Origin: Acidobacteriota bacterium
GTDB lineage: Bacteria > Acidobacteriota > Terriglobia > Bryobacterales > Bryobacteraceae
Assembly: GCA_025354885.1 (NCBI GenBank)
Contig: JANXLY010000058.1
Coordinates: 1 to 64,000 of the forward strand
Direction of reading: 5' to 3'
Length of the DNA: 64,000 nt
Shown here: in pieces, positions 16,845-25,948 of the stretch
How positions within the stretch are numbered: position 1 is the first letter of the stretch
How the letters are laid out: each line of letters starts with the position of its first letter
Notes under the pieces: model-generated
Database searches by the model: none
What the model saw: the letters and a program-made list of their open reading frames with translations, nothing else
Told to the model about the DNA's origin: nothing
Program-made: the position numbers and the translations under genes

Positions 16845-17551
16845 AGCGCTGGCTTATCTTGTTTGCACTGAGCCCAGCACTGCTGGCGGCTCCGGTGTCG
16901 GCAGCTAACGCTGAGGCTGGTGGCACTGCTTTGCGGCTTGCGATTCAACTCACCCTCGCTGCGCTCGTGCCAATGTTCTTTGTGACGCTGACGCCGTTTT
17001 TGAGGATCAGCGTTGTACTTCATTTCCTTCGACAGGCACTTGGAACCCAGACCGTTCCTTCAAACCAGGTGGTGATCGCGCTGGCTTCTCTTCTGACCTG
17101 CCTGTCGATCACTCCGCAATTGACTGCAATCTATGAAGGCGTCATTCAACCCTACAACAAAGGCACGATCACAGAAGAGAAGGCCCTCGCCGCTGGCGGT
17201 GCGCAGATGAAGAGCTATATGGTGCCGTTTCTTGGCGAGAAAGAAATTGCCCTGATGCTTCGCGTTTCACATAGTGCAGCCCCAAAGAGTCCCGCAGATC
17301 TGGCCTTTCCAGTGATTGCTGGCGCTTACATGCTGAGCGAGTTGAAGAGCGCTTTCAAGATCGGGGTCCTGCTCTACATGCCGTTCCTGATTATTGATCT
17401 GATTGTTTCGGCTGTGATTGTTACGCTTGGCATGATTCAGCTTCCCCCGGTGATGGTCTCCGCCCCGTTCAAAATTCTGATCTTTGTGCTTGCAGATGGC
17501 TGGACTGTGATTATCGATGCGGTGATGAAGTCGCTTGAGGTAATGCGCTGA
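16841..17551 (+). CDS. fliP: export gate protein FliP
   Basis: The 236 aa product starts at TTG, overlapping the upstream stop (TTGA). It has a cleavable-looking signal (ILFALSPALLAAPVSA) and four membrane segments. FliP signatures are PMFFVTLTPFLRISVVLHFLRQALGTQ, VIAGAYMLSELKSAFKIGVLLYMPFLIIDL and GMIQLPPVMVSAPFKILIF. FliP forms the pentameric core of the flagellar type III export channel. The stop overlaps the fliQ ATG by one base. Confidence 0.96.
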   Translation: MKRWLILFALSPALLAAPVSAANAEAGGTALRLAIQLTLAALVPMFFVTLTPFLRISVVLHFLRQALGTQTVPSNQVVIALASLLTCLSITPQLTAIYEGVIQPYNKGTITEEKALAAGGAQMKSYMVPFLGEKEIALMLRVSHSAAPKSPADLAFPVIAGAYMLSELKSAFKIGVLLYMPFLIIDLIVSAVIVTLGMIQLPPVMVSAPFKILIFVLADGWTVIIDAVMKSLEVMR

Positions 17552-17820
17552 TGGAGACCGTTGTTGCTGTCGAAATTGTGCGCAACGCGATTCTCACTTC
17601 GATCCTGATTGCTGCGCCGCTTTTGGGCATCTGTCTGATCTGTGGCATCTTCTTCAACCTGATTCAGGTGGCAACTTCCATCCAGGACCCAGGTTTTAGT
17701 GCAATTCCCCGCTTCGCTGTGTGTGCTTTCGCTTTTCTCCTGCTACTTCCCTGGATGCTCAACCAGATGTCCGGTTTTATCGCCCGTACAGCAGAAATGA
17801 TTCCAAGGATTGCCCGATAG
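17551..17820 (+). CDS. fliQ: export gate protein FliQ
   Basis: The 89 aa product has two hydrophobic helices (about 15-40 and 50-75), with ILIAAPLLGICLICGIFFNLIQVATSIQD and the C-terminal block LLLLPWMLNQM. This is the FliQ/SctS layout, four copies of which surround FliP in the export gate. It is translationally coupled to fliP and followed by fliR after two bases. Confidence 0.94.
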   Translation: METVVAVEIVRNAILTSILIAAPLLGICLICGIFFNLIQVATSIQDPGFSAIPRFAVCAFAFLLLLPWMLNQMSGFIARTAEMIPRIAR

Positions 17821-17822
17821 CG

Positions 17823-18575
17823 ATGCCCCCTATTGAATCAGCAGCCGCATTGTTCGCTACGGAATTGGCTCGGGCCGGGACTGCTGTTGGCGTGTTGCAT
17901 TTGCCCGGATTCCGGCAGTTGCCAACTTCGGCGAGGGCTTTTCTTGCTCTGTGTATTGCCTTCGCCTGTTTCTCGGCCAAATGGGCAACAGCCGGTTCGA
18001 CGGAGCTTGCCGTGGGAGAGTTTTGGTTGGTCTGCGGCCGCAATCTGGTTGCGGGACTGGTGGTGGCCCTTTGCTGGAATGTTGTGCTCGAGGCTTGCGC
18101 GCTCGCAATACAGCTTGCGAGTATCCAGTCTGGTCTGAGCTATGCCTCGATCATCGATCCGACCAACGATACGGAAAGCGGATCACTGCTGAGTATTACG
18201 CAGTTCTGTGTGCTCCTGACTTTTCTCGCAGCGGGCGTGCATCTCGAATTTCTTGGGTTACTGCTTGAATCGGATTCACTTTGGGTGAGGTTGAGTGGGA
18301 CAGGTGTGATCGTAGGCGTGCTCAAAGCAATACTGGGGTTCAGTTTCAGAACTGGAATACGCCTGGCCGCCCCATTCATTGCCAGCATGTTGCTGCTCGA
18401 TTTTGCCTCTGCGCTGGGAGCCCGCTTCGCCGATCGATTCCAGCTCAGCATGCTGCTATTCCCGCTAAAGTGGGCGGCGACCCTCGCGATCCTTCTGGCG
18501 TCTACCGTGACCCTGCATTATCTCGAGGCAGGGTTGGCGAAGCAGGCAATTGGCCTGTTGGGGGGGGCGCGTTAA
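17823..18575 (+). CDS. fliR: export gate protein FliR
   Basis: Starting at the ATG at 17823, two bases after the fliQ stop, the product is 250 aa with five or six membrane helices. The track start at 17721 lies inside fliQ and is not used. The FliR pattern includes LPGFRQLPTSARAFLAL, a middle EFLGLLLESDSLW segment, and a C-terminal hydrophobic region LDFASALGARFADRFQLSMLLFPLKW. Sequence is divergent, as usual for FliR. Synteny fliP-Q-R-flhB supports it strongly. Confidence 0.9.
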   Translation: MPPIESAAALFATELARAGTAVGVLHLPGFRQLPTSARAFLALCIAFACFSAKWATAGSTELAVGEFWLVCGRNLVAGLVVALCWNVVLEACALAIQLASIQSGLSYASIIDPTNDTESGSLLSITQFCVLLTFLAAGVHLEFLGLLLESDSLWVRLSGTGVIVGVLKAILGFSFRTGIRLAAPFIASMLLLDFASALGARFADRFQLSMLLFPLKWAATLAILLASTVTLHYLEAGLAKQAIGLLGGAR

Positions 18576-18578
18576 GTT

Positions 18579-19643
18579 ATGCCGCAGAACGGGGAGAAGA
18601 CTGAAGACGCTAGTCAACGAAAACTAGAGAAGGCGCGTGAAGACGGCAAGATTGTTTCCAGCCGCTACCTCGTAATTGCTGTGCAGTTCATTGCTGGCTT
18701 TCTTTACTTCAGCGGCGTTAATGAGCACGTGGGGCCTGGGTTGCGGCATTGGAAGACCTGGCTCGGCTCTTCGTTTGATGCAGCACTTCAAGGCGATCAG
18801 ATGCTTGTGCCCAGTTTGCACTGGACCAAAGACGCACTACTTTATTTCTTTTGGGCTGGTGCGGTAACTACTGGATCGGTGTTGGCTTCGCAACTGGTTC
18901 TGAGTCAGGGCTATATCAGCTTGAGCCGTGCCAAGCCCGACTTTTCGAAGGTGTTCAGCACTGGACGTCTGGGAAATCAAATGAAGGAAGGGCTGAAGTC
19001 ACTTCGCGCGAGTTTACTGATCCTCGTGTTGGCAGTGATTGCCTTGGCGCTCTATTGGCAGGAGCTTTTGAGCTGGAGCATCTTTCTCGCCCGGCTCTCT
19101 GTCCTTGGTCAGGTCTTTGAGCAATCCAGACAGTTTTTCGGGGCAGGGAAGCTGTGTTGTCTTGTCTTTCTTCTCATGGGCGCGGGCGACCTCATGATGG
19201 CGATGCGAAAGCACGGGTCAGAACTCAAGATGTCCAAGCAGGATTTGAAGGAAGAGTTCAAAGAGGGAAACGGCAATCCGGAAGTGAAGGCCAAGATCCG
19301 CCGGTTGATGAAGGAATTCGCAGGCAAGCGGATGATGTCGCAGGTGCCGAACGCGACCGTTGTGATCACGAATCCCACGCATTATGCCATTGCAATCCAG
19401 TACAACTCCGAAGAGATGAGCGTGCCGGTCGTGCTTGCGAAAGGCATGGACCACGTTGCGCTGCGTATTCGAAAAATCGCGATGGATCGCGAGATTCCGA
19501 TTATCGAAAACCCGCCTCTAGCACAGGCGCTTTATAAGTCGGTTGAAGTTGGCCAGGAGGTTCCGATGCACCTCTATCGCGCTGTTGCTGAAGTGTTGGC
19601 CTATGTTTACCGCGTGCTCGGACGCAATGCTGCCCGTTATTAG
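18579..19643 (+). CDS. flhB: export switch protein FlhB
   Basis: The 354 aa product starts MPQNGEKTEDASQRKLEKAREDG, the charged N-terminus typical of FlhB. Four transmembrane helices follow, then a cytoplasmic domain with VITNPTHYAIAIQY. The NPTH motif is the self-cleavage site that, with FliK, changes export from hook to filament substrates. VLAKGMDHVALRIRKIA and PIIENPPLAQALYKSVEVGQEVP are also family blocks. It is complete and lies 3 bp after fliR. Confidence 0.96.
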   Translation: MPQNGEKTEDASQRKLEKAREDGKIVSSRYLVIAVQFIAGFLYFSGVNEHVGPGLRHWKTWLGSSFDAALQGDQMLVPSLHWTKDALLYFFWAGAVTTGSVLASQLVLSQGYISLSRAKPDFSKVFSTGRLGNQMKEGLKSLRASLLILVLAVIALALYWQELLSWSIFLARLSVLGQVFEQSRQFFGAGKLCCLVFLLMGAGDLMMAMRKHGSELKMSKQDLKEEFKEGNGNPEVKAKIRRLMKEFAGKRMMSQVPNATVVITNPTHYAIAIQYNSEEMSVPVVLAKGMDHVALRIRKIAMDREIPIIENPPLAQALYKSVEVGQEVPMHLYRAVAEVLAYVYRVLGRNAARY

Positions 19644-19648
19644 ACCCC

Positions 19649-21796
19649 ATGAACCCTTCACTTCCACTTTCTCAGAAACCAATCGCAGCGCTGCGGACGA
19701 GCGGTGCTCCAGAGCAGGCGAGACCCATCTTCAGCTGGCAAATGTTGCGCAAGGCGGAAGTTGGAGTGCCCCTGGCGGTAATGGGCATTCTGATGGCGAT
19801 GATACTGCCCTTGCCCGCAATGCTTCTGGACCTGCTCATCTCGGCCAATATTGCCGTCAGCGTTCTCGTCTTGCTCGTGTCCATGTACATCCTGAAGCCG
19901 GTTCAATTTTCCATTTTCCCGTCAGCGCTCCTGTTGCTGACACTTTTCCGGCTGGCCCTGAATATTTCGTCCTCTCGGCTGATCCTGATGTATGGAAATC
20001 TTGGCACCTCTGCTGCCGGCGATGTGATCGAATCCTTCGGCCAGTTTGTGGTTGGCGGGAGTTTTATTATCGGCCTGGTCATGTTTCTCATCCTGATCGG
20101 CATCCAGTATGTCGTTATCAATCACGGCGCAGTTCGTATTTCGGAAGTGACGGCCAGGTTTACGCTCGATGCATTGCCGGGCAAGCAGATGTCGATTGAT
20201 GCTGACCTGAACGCAGGATTGATCGATGAGGCCGAAGCCAAGGACCGACGTAAAAAACTTGCGCAGGAGACGGAGTTTTATGGAGCGATGGATGGTGCGA
20301 GCAGGTTCACGCAACGAGATGCTGTCGCCAGCATTTTGATCCTTCTCATCAACGTTTGTGCAGGGTTCCTGATTGGTGTCCTGCAATACGGAATGGATCT
20401 TGGCAAAGCTTTCGAGACCTATACAATTCTCACGATCGGCGATGGCTTGGTGACGGTGATTCCGGCACTGATGATCTCGCTTGCTGGTGGACTGATCGTG
20501 ACACGGGCCTCGAGCGAAGGACAGCTCGATTCAGAGATTCGCCGTCAGTTGTTTGTCAATCCAGAGCCAGTTGCATTGGCTGGACTTGTGCTCGTGCTAC
20601 TGGCGCTTGTCCCTGGTTTGCCCAAGATTCCATTCCTTGGACTGGGGGCAGCAGCTCTTTATGGAGCAAAGCGGCTGGTTGAAAAGAAACATTTCAGCGA
20701 CATGGCGAAACCGGAGCCCGTTGTCGCACCGAGCGCGAAAGACAATATCGATTCGATGTTGCGCGTGGATACGGTTGCCGTTGAAGTAGGTCTTGGGCTG
20801 GTGCGCCTGGTGGAGGGTGGAGGTCAGAGTACACTTCTGCAGCGGATCTCTGGTGTACGTCGACAGATGGCCTCTGATCTGGGTTTCGTACTTCCTGCGG
20901 TTCGAGTTACAGATAATCTCTCACTGCGGGCGACCGAGTATCGAATTCTCATCAAAGGCAATGAGATGGCGCGTTTTGAGATGATGCGTGGCTACGAGTT
21001 GGCATTGCTTTCTGTAGACCCGAAAGAACGCCACAATTCTCAATTGGCGGCGAGGCTGACGGCCCAGGGCGCGATCCCGGCCAAAGAGCCAGCCTTCCAG
21101 CTGGATGCCCTATGGGTGCCGACAGCTTTGGTTGAGACTGCCCGTATGGAGGGCTGTACGATCGTCGACGCAGCCAGCATTGTTGGTACACATTTTGCAG
21201 AAACGATGAAGCGGAGCACCGCCGAAATTTTCACCAGGCAGGACGCGAAACGCTACGTGGATCGAGTTGCCGAGGAGACGCCAAAGCTGGTGGAGGATTT
21301 GGTCCCTAAATTGCTTCCATTGAGTACTGTGCAGAAGATATTGCAGAATTTGCTACGAGAACGCGTTTCAATCCGGGATGGCGTTTCCATTCTGGAAGCA
21401 ATGAGCGAAGGCGGGGCGATGACGCGGAACCCGACGCTGATTACAGAATTCGTTCGACAGTCGATTCGACGCACTATTACAAGGCAACATTTGAGTGCAG
21501 CAAACGATCTGAACGCCTGGCTCCTGAATCCGGAGCTGGAGCAGGAGCTTGAGGCTTCTGTCGAGCACGGTGAGTTCAACAGCCACCTGACTGCGGGCCC
21601 GGCAAAAGTGCGCGATCTGCTTTCGCGGTGCAAACAGGTTTTTGAGAATCCGCTTGCCTCGGGTGTGATTCTGGCTGGTTCCAATGCCCGCTTCTTCATA
21701 CGCCAATTGACTGAGGCTTCGTTTCCCAATCTGAGCGTGGTTTCCCATTCCGAAATCGCCTCGGGGATTCAAGTCAACTCGCTGGGACAGATTTAG
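19649..21796 (+). CDS. flhA: export apparatus protein FlhA
   Basis: The 715 aa product has eight predicted membrane helices in its first 330 residues and the FHIPEP-family signature RFTLDALPGKQMSIDADLNAG. A large cytoplasmic domain that receives chaperone-substrate complexes follows (VRVTDNLSLRATEYRILIKGNEMA, VPKLLPLSTVQKILQNLLRE). FlhA is the largest gate component and couples proton flow to export. It lies 5 bp after flhB, and length and motifs are normal. Confidence 0.97.
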   Translation: MNPSLPLSQKPIAALRTSGAPEQARPIFSWQMLRKAEVGVPLAVMGILMAMILPLPAMLLDLLISANIAVSVLVLLVSMYILKPVQFSIFPSALLLLTLFRLALNISSSRLILMYGNLGTSAAGDVIESFGQFVVGGSFIIGLVMFLILIGIQYVVINHGAVRISEVTARFTLDALPGKQMSIDADLNAGLIDEAEAKDRRKKLAQETEFYGAMDGASRFTQRDAVASILILLINVCAGFLIGVLQYGMDLGKAFETYTILTIGDGLVTVIPALMISLAGGLIVTRASSEGQLDSEIRRQLFVNPEPVALAGLVLVLLALVPGLPKIPFLGLGAAALYGAKRLVEKKHFSDMAKPEPVVAPSAKDNIDSMLRVDTVAVEVGLGLVRLVEGGGQSTLLQRISGVRRQMASDLGFVLPAVRVTDNLSLRATEYRILIKGNEMARFEMMRGYELALLSVDPKERHNSQLAARLTAQGAIPAKEPAFQLDALWVPTALVETARMEGCTIVDAASIVGTHFAETMKRSTAEIFTRQDAKRYVDRVAEETPKLVEDLVPKLLPLSTVQKILQNLLRERVSIRDGVSILEAMSEGGAMTRNPTLITEFVRQSIRRTITRQHLSAANDLNAWLLNPELEQELEASVEHGEFNSHLTAGPAKVRDLLSRCKQVFENPLASGVILAGSNARFFIRQLTEASFPNLSVVSHSEIASGIQVNSLGQI

Positions 21797-21814
21797 TAAC
21801 AGGGACTTCATCCT

Positions 21815-22783
21815 ATGAAAATCAAATCATTTTATGCCGACTCGATGGATTTGGCAATGCAGAGCGCGAGCAAAGAACTGGGCGATGAGGCCCTGATCTT
21901 AAATTCTCGCGAGGCCCCGCTCGAATTCCGTCACTTCGGCAAATATGAAGTTGTCTGTGCCTGCGCTCATGTCGCCCTCACAGACCGCAAGCCGGAGCCA
22001 GTTTCACGAAAGACCCCGCCGGTGACGGCCGAAGCGGGGACGACTTCCTCCAGGAAAGCGCGAGTCGTTGTTCTGGTAGGGCCGAGCGGAGCTGGAAAAA
22101 GCACTGCCTGTGCAAAGATTGCGATCCACTCGAAATTCACTAAAGGTCGTCCCACCGCAGTACTGAGTTGGGATAGCGGCAGAGTTGGCGGTTCAGACTC
22201 CGTTCGGTCCTATTGCGAGATTGCCGGAATTCCATTTCGGGAAGTCGAGACTCGTGATTCTTTTGACAAAGCGCTGGTTGAATGGAAAGACATCGATCTG
22301 ATTCTTGTAGATACTCCTCCAATGGAGGGCAGCGAGTTTTTGATCGAAGAACTCGCCGGTGCGATCACCGGTACCCAAGATATCGAGACGCACCTGGTTT
22401 TGTCGGGAACGTTTTCCCCTGCCTATCTCGATTTCGCTTATTCGAGCTATGCGCCCTTCCGCGCTACGAAGCTATTGCCTACGCATCTCGATGAGGCCCA
22501 GATGGATCTTGCCGCTCCAGGAATGGAGCGGGTAGGAGCGCTCAGCATTCAATGGTGCGGGACTGGCCGCGGTGTTCCAGAGGACTTGCAGGATGCAAGT
22601 GACGTGCTTGAGCAGGTCGCAGCGCTCACGCCACGGCAGGAAGTGATTCAAGCCCCTCCAGCTCAAGTTCCAGCAATTCCTTCGGCGAAAAGCGCGATTG
22701 AATCGATACTCAGGAAACTCCGGCGAGAAGACCTGGATCCGAACGCGCAAATTGTCCGCGCACCCAGGACCAGCGCGGCCTGA
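21815..22783 (+). CDS. flhF: FlhF-like SRP-type GTPase with degenerate G motifs
   Basis: The 322 aa product starts MKIKSFYADSMDLAMQSASKELGDEALILNSR, the FlhF N-terminal signature. Its P-loop VVLVGPSGAGKST (about 85-97) is intact. The SRP-GTPase motif DTYRIGA appears as DSGRVGG and the DTAGR motif as DTPPMEG. ATKLLPTHLDEAQM stands where TKLDE is expected. FlhF places the flagellum at the pole and starts basal-body assembly. The changes suggest weak or altered GTP hydrolysis. No flhG gene follows; fliA is next. Confidence 0.86.
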   Translation: MKIKSFYADSMDLAMQSASKELGDEALILNSREAPLEFRHFGKYEVVCACAHVALTDRKPEPVSRKTPPVTAEAGTTSSRKARVVVLVGPSGAGKSTACAKIAIHSKFTKGRPTAVLSWDSGRVGGSDSVRSYCEIAGIPFREVETRDSFDKALVEWKDIDLILVDTPPMEGSEFLIEELAGAITGTQDIETHLVLSGTFSPAYLDFAYSSYAPFRATKLLPTHLDEAQMDLAAPGMERVGALSIQWCGTGRGVPEDLQDASDVLEQVAALTPRQEVIQAPPAQVPAIPSAKSAIESILRKLRREDLDPNAQIVRAPRTSAA

Positions 22784-22814
22784 CGGTCCCGCGAAGAGAA
22801 CAGGCGAGCAAGCC

Positions 22815-23606
22815 ATGAGACGCGATACAGAGTCCTCAATCGGAGCCGAATTAGAAATGTATTATTCCCCAACACAGACCTCAAACGCAGCTGAGGATCG
22901 AGAGCAAATGATTCTCGAGCACCTTCCGCAGGTTCGTTTGATCGCACGCCGCATTCATGAGCGTCTGCCGGAAAGCGTCAGCCTGGAAGACCTGGTCTCG
23001 ACCGGGATTCTTGGGCTGATTCATGCAATTGATCGCTTTGACCCCAGCCTGAATGTAAAGCTCAAGACTTACGCGGAGTACAAAATTCGGGGTGCAATCC
23101 TCGATAGTCTTCGCGGGCTTGACTGGGCACCCCGCCAGCAAAGAAAGAAAGCGAAACAGATTGAAGCGGCCATCTGCTCCGCAGAGCAACGACTTAAGCG
23201 GGCACCACGCGAGGAGGAGATTGCTCTTGAGTTGAAACTTACGATTCAGGAGTATCACGAGTGGCTCGTTGAAGTTCGAGGTGTCAATCTCGGAAGTCTT
23301 GAGTCCGGCGGAAGTGATGAAGCGAATCGAGATCTACTTCGCTTTATTGCGGATAAAGAGGAAAACTGGCCCTCCAACCTGGTGGAACGTTCGGAACTGG
23401 AACGCCTATTGGCCGAGGCGATCCAGCGCATGCCACAAATCGAGCGTACCGTGCTGAGCCTCTACTACCAAAAGGAACTCACGCTGCGTGAGATTTCGAA
23501 AGTTGTTAACCTCCACGAATCGCGGATTTCTCAACTCAAGAGTCAAGCGGTGCTTCGCCTGCGAACTTATCTCGAAAAACGCTGGCCCGTTGTGAAGGGG
23601 AGCTGA
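22815..23606 (+). CDS. fliA: flagellar sigma factor FliA (sigma28)
   Basis: I use the ATG at 22815 and not the track start inside flhF, giving 263 aa. Region 2 has SLEDLVSTGILGLIHAIDRFD, then YAEYKIRGAILDSLRGLDWAPR, the sigma28 type with no region 1. Region 3 is ICSAEQRLKRAPREEEIA, and region 4 is QIERTVLSLYYQKELTLREISKVVNLHESRISQLK. It directs RNA polymerase to late flagellar promoters, for which there are candidates at 7308 and 7752 in this window. Confidence 0.92.
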   Translation: MRRDTESSIGAELEMYYSPTQTSNAAEDREQMILEHLPQVRLIARRIHERLPESVSLEDLVSTGILGLIHAIDRFDPSLNVKLKTYAEYKIRGAILDSLRGLDWAPRQQRKKAKQIEAAICSAEQRLKRAPREEEIALELKLTIQEYHEWLVEVRGVNLGSLESGGSDEANRDLLRFIADKEENWPSNLVERSELERLLAEAIQRMPQIERTVLSLYYQKELTLREISKVVNLHESRISQLKSQAVLRLRTYLEKRWPVVKGS

Positions 23607-23629
23607 AGCTTGCCGGGGTTGAAGGCGCA

Positions 23630-24466
23630 ATGAAAGCTACAATTTCAAAAGACGAAGTTCTTGCCAAGCTCAAAGAGAGCTTGTCGACACGTCTCGGTCA
23701 GGCTCTCGAAGGAATGACAGGGAACACGCAAGGCTGTTCCCTTGTACCGAACTTCATTTCATTTCCAGAAGCTGAGACCGCAGAAAATTATCTTGGCTGG
23801 ACCGCCGACTACTCGGGTGGCGAGAAGGTGCAACTTCGGATTTTTGCAAGCCCAGAAAATTGGCGCTTGATCGGAAAGACTGTTCTTGAAGCGGCCGGTC
23901 TTGACACCTTCGATGATCCATCCCTCGAAAGCACGTACCTGGAGACAATTGCTCAGGCAGCTTCCTCCTGGTCCAATGACCTTTCTGGACTGGCGGGAGC
24001 TAAGTGGGAAGTCTCGACGACAAGGCCTACTGGTGAGGCTGAAAGCAATGCGACGACCTGGGCGTATCATCTTCCGATGAGTGAGGGCGAAGCGCAGGTC
24101 ATCATTCAAATCTCCGAAGAACTGCTGAGCGAGCTATTGATGCAGCCGCCGACTCCCGAACCGATTTTGCAAAATGCAGCAGTGGAACAAGAGATCAGCG
24201 CAAATCCGACACAGTTCGATTTGCTGCTCGATGTGGAATTGCCAGTCAGCGTAAGCTTTGGCCGAGCCTTGGTCGCATTAAAAGAAATTTTGAAATTGAG
24301 CTCTGGTTCGATCGTGGAATTGAATCGAGCCGTGACAGAACCCGTTGAGGTAATTGTCAACAATTGTGTGATTGCGCGCGGAGAAGTAGTTGTAGTTGAA
24401 GGAAACTATGGCGTGCGAATTCAACAAATTGTCAGTCGGCAGGACCGGCTTCGAACCGTGAACTAG
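23630..24466 (+). CDS. FliY/FliN-like C-ring protein with N-terminal CheC-like region
   Basis: The 278 aa product has a C-terminal SpoA domain (about 195-272: LDVELPVSVSFGRALVALKEIL, SSGSIVELNRAVTEPVEVIVNN, GNYGVRIQQI) as in FliN. Its long N-terminal region (about 1-170) includes a segment DPSLESTYLETIAQAASSWSND that resembles the CheC/FliY phosphatase fold. Gram-positive FliY has this layout. Together with fliN at 16293 the locus carries two SpoA switch proteins. CheY-P phosphatase activity is possible but is not shown by clear catalytic ExxN pairs. Confidence 0.7.
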   Translation: MKATISKDEVLAKLKESLSTRLGQALEGMTGNTQGCSLVPNFISFPEAETAENYLGWTADYSGGEKVQLRIFASPENWRLIGKTVLEAAGLDTFDDPSLESTYLETIAQAASSWSNDLSGLAGAKWEVSTTRPTGEAESNATTWAYHLPMSEGEAQVIIQISEELLSELLMQPPTPEPILQNAAVEQEISANPTQFDLLLDVELPVSVSFGRALVALKEILKLSSGSIVELNRAVTEPVEVIVNNCVIARGEVVVVEGNYGVRIQQIVSRQDRLRTVN

Positions 24467-24476
24467 GAGACCCCTC

Positions 24477-24887
24477 ATGATTGAAAATCAGATCGCAACG
24501 ATTTTTCTCGCCCTTGGACTACTCGCGTCACTTTATCTGACATTGCAGATCAAGATGGATGTGCGGCGCAGCGAACGCAACTGGCAAAAGGAGATGGAAC
24601 AAGTCCGATTTCAGCTCAACGACCAGCGCAGTAGCTGGATCCAGGCAATTCGACGTGAAGCGCCTGTGCTCGAGCCGAAGGTTCCTCTTCGCGCCGAAGT
24701 CGCATTCCCCCTGCGCGCATCGGCACAGCCAATGGTCAGTTCTCTTTGGGGCGACGCGACGAAATCGAAAGCAATCGAGATGGTAAAGCGGGGGGAGTCT
24801 ACTGCAAACATTTCTGCGGCCCTCTCGCTTCCCAAACCCCAGGTAGAGTTTTTGATGAAGCTCGAAAAGGCCGCTACAAAGAGTTAG
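24477..24887 (+). CDS. membrane-anchored flagellar-locus protein, DUF2802/DUF6115-like
   Basis: The 136 aa product has one N-terminal transmembrane helix (ATIFLALGLLASLYLTL), a coiled stretch (RRSERNWQKEMEQVRFQLND), a linker, and a C-terminal helix-turn-helix-like segment, KAIEMVKRGESTANISAALSLPKPQVEFLMKL. Small proteins of this shape often end flagellar operons and are annotated DUF2802 or DUF6115. I assign it by that pattern. Function is unknown. It is the last gene of the fliK-to-fliA run and converges with the PDZ gene. Confidence 0.62.
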   Translation: MIENQIATIFLALGLLASLYLTLQIKMDVRRSERNWQKEMEQVRFQLNDQRSSWIQAIRREAPVLEPKVPLRAEVAFPLRASAQPMVSSLWGDATKSKAIEMVKRGESTANISAALSLPKPQVEFLMKLEKAATKS

Positions 24888-24908
24888 ACTCGGGCAACCA
24901 TGAAGCGT

Positions 24909-25856
24909 CTAATCCTGGAATTTGTTCTGGATGCTGCGCGAACGAGGTGCCACCGCTGCTGGAGGCTCATCCTCAAAGGTGACCTTCATAGCGATCTCCT
25001 TCTTGTCTCGAACCAGGCTCAGATTTACGGTTTTCCCTGAAGAACGCGCGTTCCGAACCGCGCTGGTAACTTCGCGTGGCGATCCTACATTTGTGTCTTC
25101 CACTTTGACAATTACATCTCCGGCCTTGATTCCAGCCTTTTCGGCAGGAGTGTCTTTCCCCACGGAGCGGACCAACACTCCCTGTTTTACTCCAAAGAAA
25201 TCGGCCAACTGATTGTCCAGGGATTCAGCTTCAACGCCCAAGGTTGAGCTTTTCCAGTACATTACCGCTCTGGGGCTGTCGAGCGAACCCATCATGCCAC
25301 GAATGTCGATCTGCGGCATTGGCGCTATGCGAACGGTCCGCGACATTCTTGATTGTCCACTTTCGGGCTTGGCCGTGAGCGTCACCAGGTTGCCCGCGCG
25401 CGTGACGCCGATCTTGACTTCGCGTCCAGCGGGGGTCTCACGCACCATGCGGATGAATTGCTCCATGCTCTCCACACGAGTACCGGCATATTCGAGCACG
25501 ACGTCGCCGGTTTTCAGGCCAGCCTTCGCAGCGGGCGAATCTTCTTCAACGCTTGTGATTTCCGCTCCACGCTCTTCTTTGAGGTTGAGCGCTCGCTTCC
25601 GCTCAGCATCCACATCGCGAACTCCGACGCCAAGATAGCTGCCGTTCGCGGCCATAAGCCGCATGAGACTCTGCATCGGGGGCACTGGGGCGGTCGGAGG
25701 ACTTGGCGCTCCCACAGCTGCTGGAGGTGCTGGCGGCGCGGCCTGTACGAGGTACACGAAGTCTCCCGGTCCGGAAACGACAATTTGAGCAGTCAGCAAG
25801 CTACTAAACATGGACACCAGAAGCATGCTGATCAGCAAAGACAATTTGATTTTCAT
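24909..25856 (-). CDS. secreted protein with two PDZ domains, no protease domain
   Basis: The 315 aa product has a signal peptide (LLISMLLVSMFSSLLTAQ) and a Pro/Ala-rich linker at about 40-60. PDZ1 is at about 72-165 (GVGVRDVDAERKRALNL, SPAAKAGLKTGDVVLEYAG) and PDZ2 at about 205-300 (VLVRSVGKDTPAEKAGIKAGDVIVKVE). Trypsin-type catalytic residues of HtrA are absent. It follows the ECF sigma and anti-sigma genes, so a role as periplasmic adaptor or sensor in envelope stress is inferred. Confidence 0.82.
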   Translation of the reverse strand: MKIKLSLLISMLLVSMFSSLLTAQIVVSGPGDFVYLVQAAPPAPPAAVGAPSPPTAPVPPMQSLMRLMAANGSYLGVGVRDVDAERKRALNLKEERGAEITSVEEDSPAAKAGLKTGDVVLEYAGTRVESMEQFIRMVRETPAGREVKIGVTRAGNLVTLTAKPESGQSRMSRTVRIAPMPQIDIRGMMGSLDSPRAVMYWKSSTLGVEAESLDNQLADFFGVKQGVLVRSVGKDTPAEKAGIKAGDVIVKVEDTNVGSPREVTSAVRNARSSGKTVNLSLVRDKKEIAMKVTFEDEPPAAVAPRSRSIQNKFQD

Positions 25857-25948
25857 ACCCTTATCGACGGTCCTTTATCGTATTCGTCTCACCTGGCGCA
25901 GTCCATCCAATAGATTCGCCTGTGCTCAAACGGCAAATCGCAGCGAGG

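Noticed and set aside
16841-21796. fliP-Q-R-flhB-flhA read as a virulence-type III secretion gate
   Set aside because: Hook, rod, ring, FliK, FlhF and FliA genes in the same operons identify the system as flagellar.
24884-24912. TTAGAC/GTCTAA inverted repeat between the DUF2802-like gene and the PDZ gene as a terminator
   Set aside because: The stem is only six AT-rich pairs with a loop of 17 bases and no T-tract.
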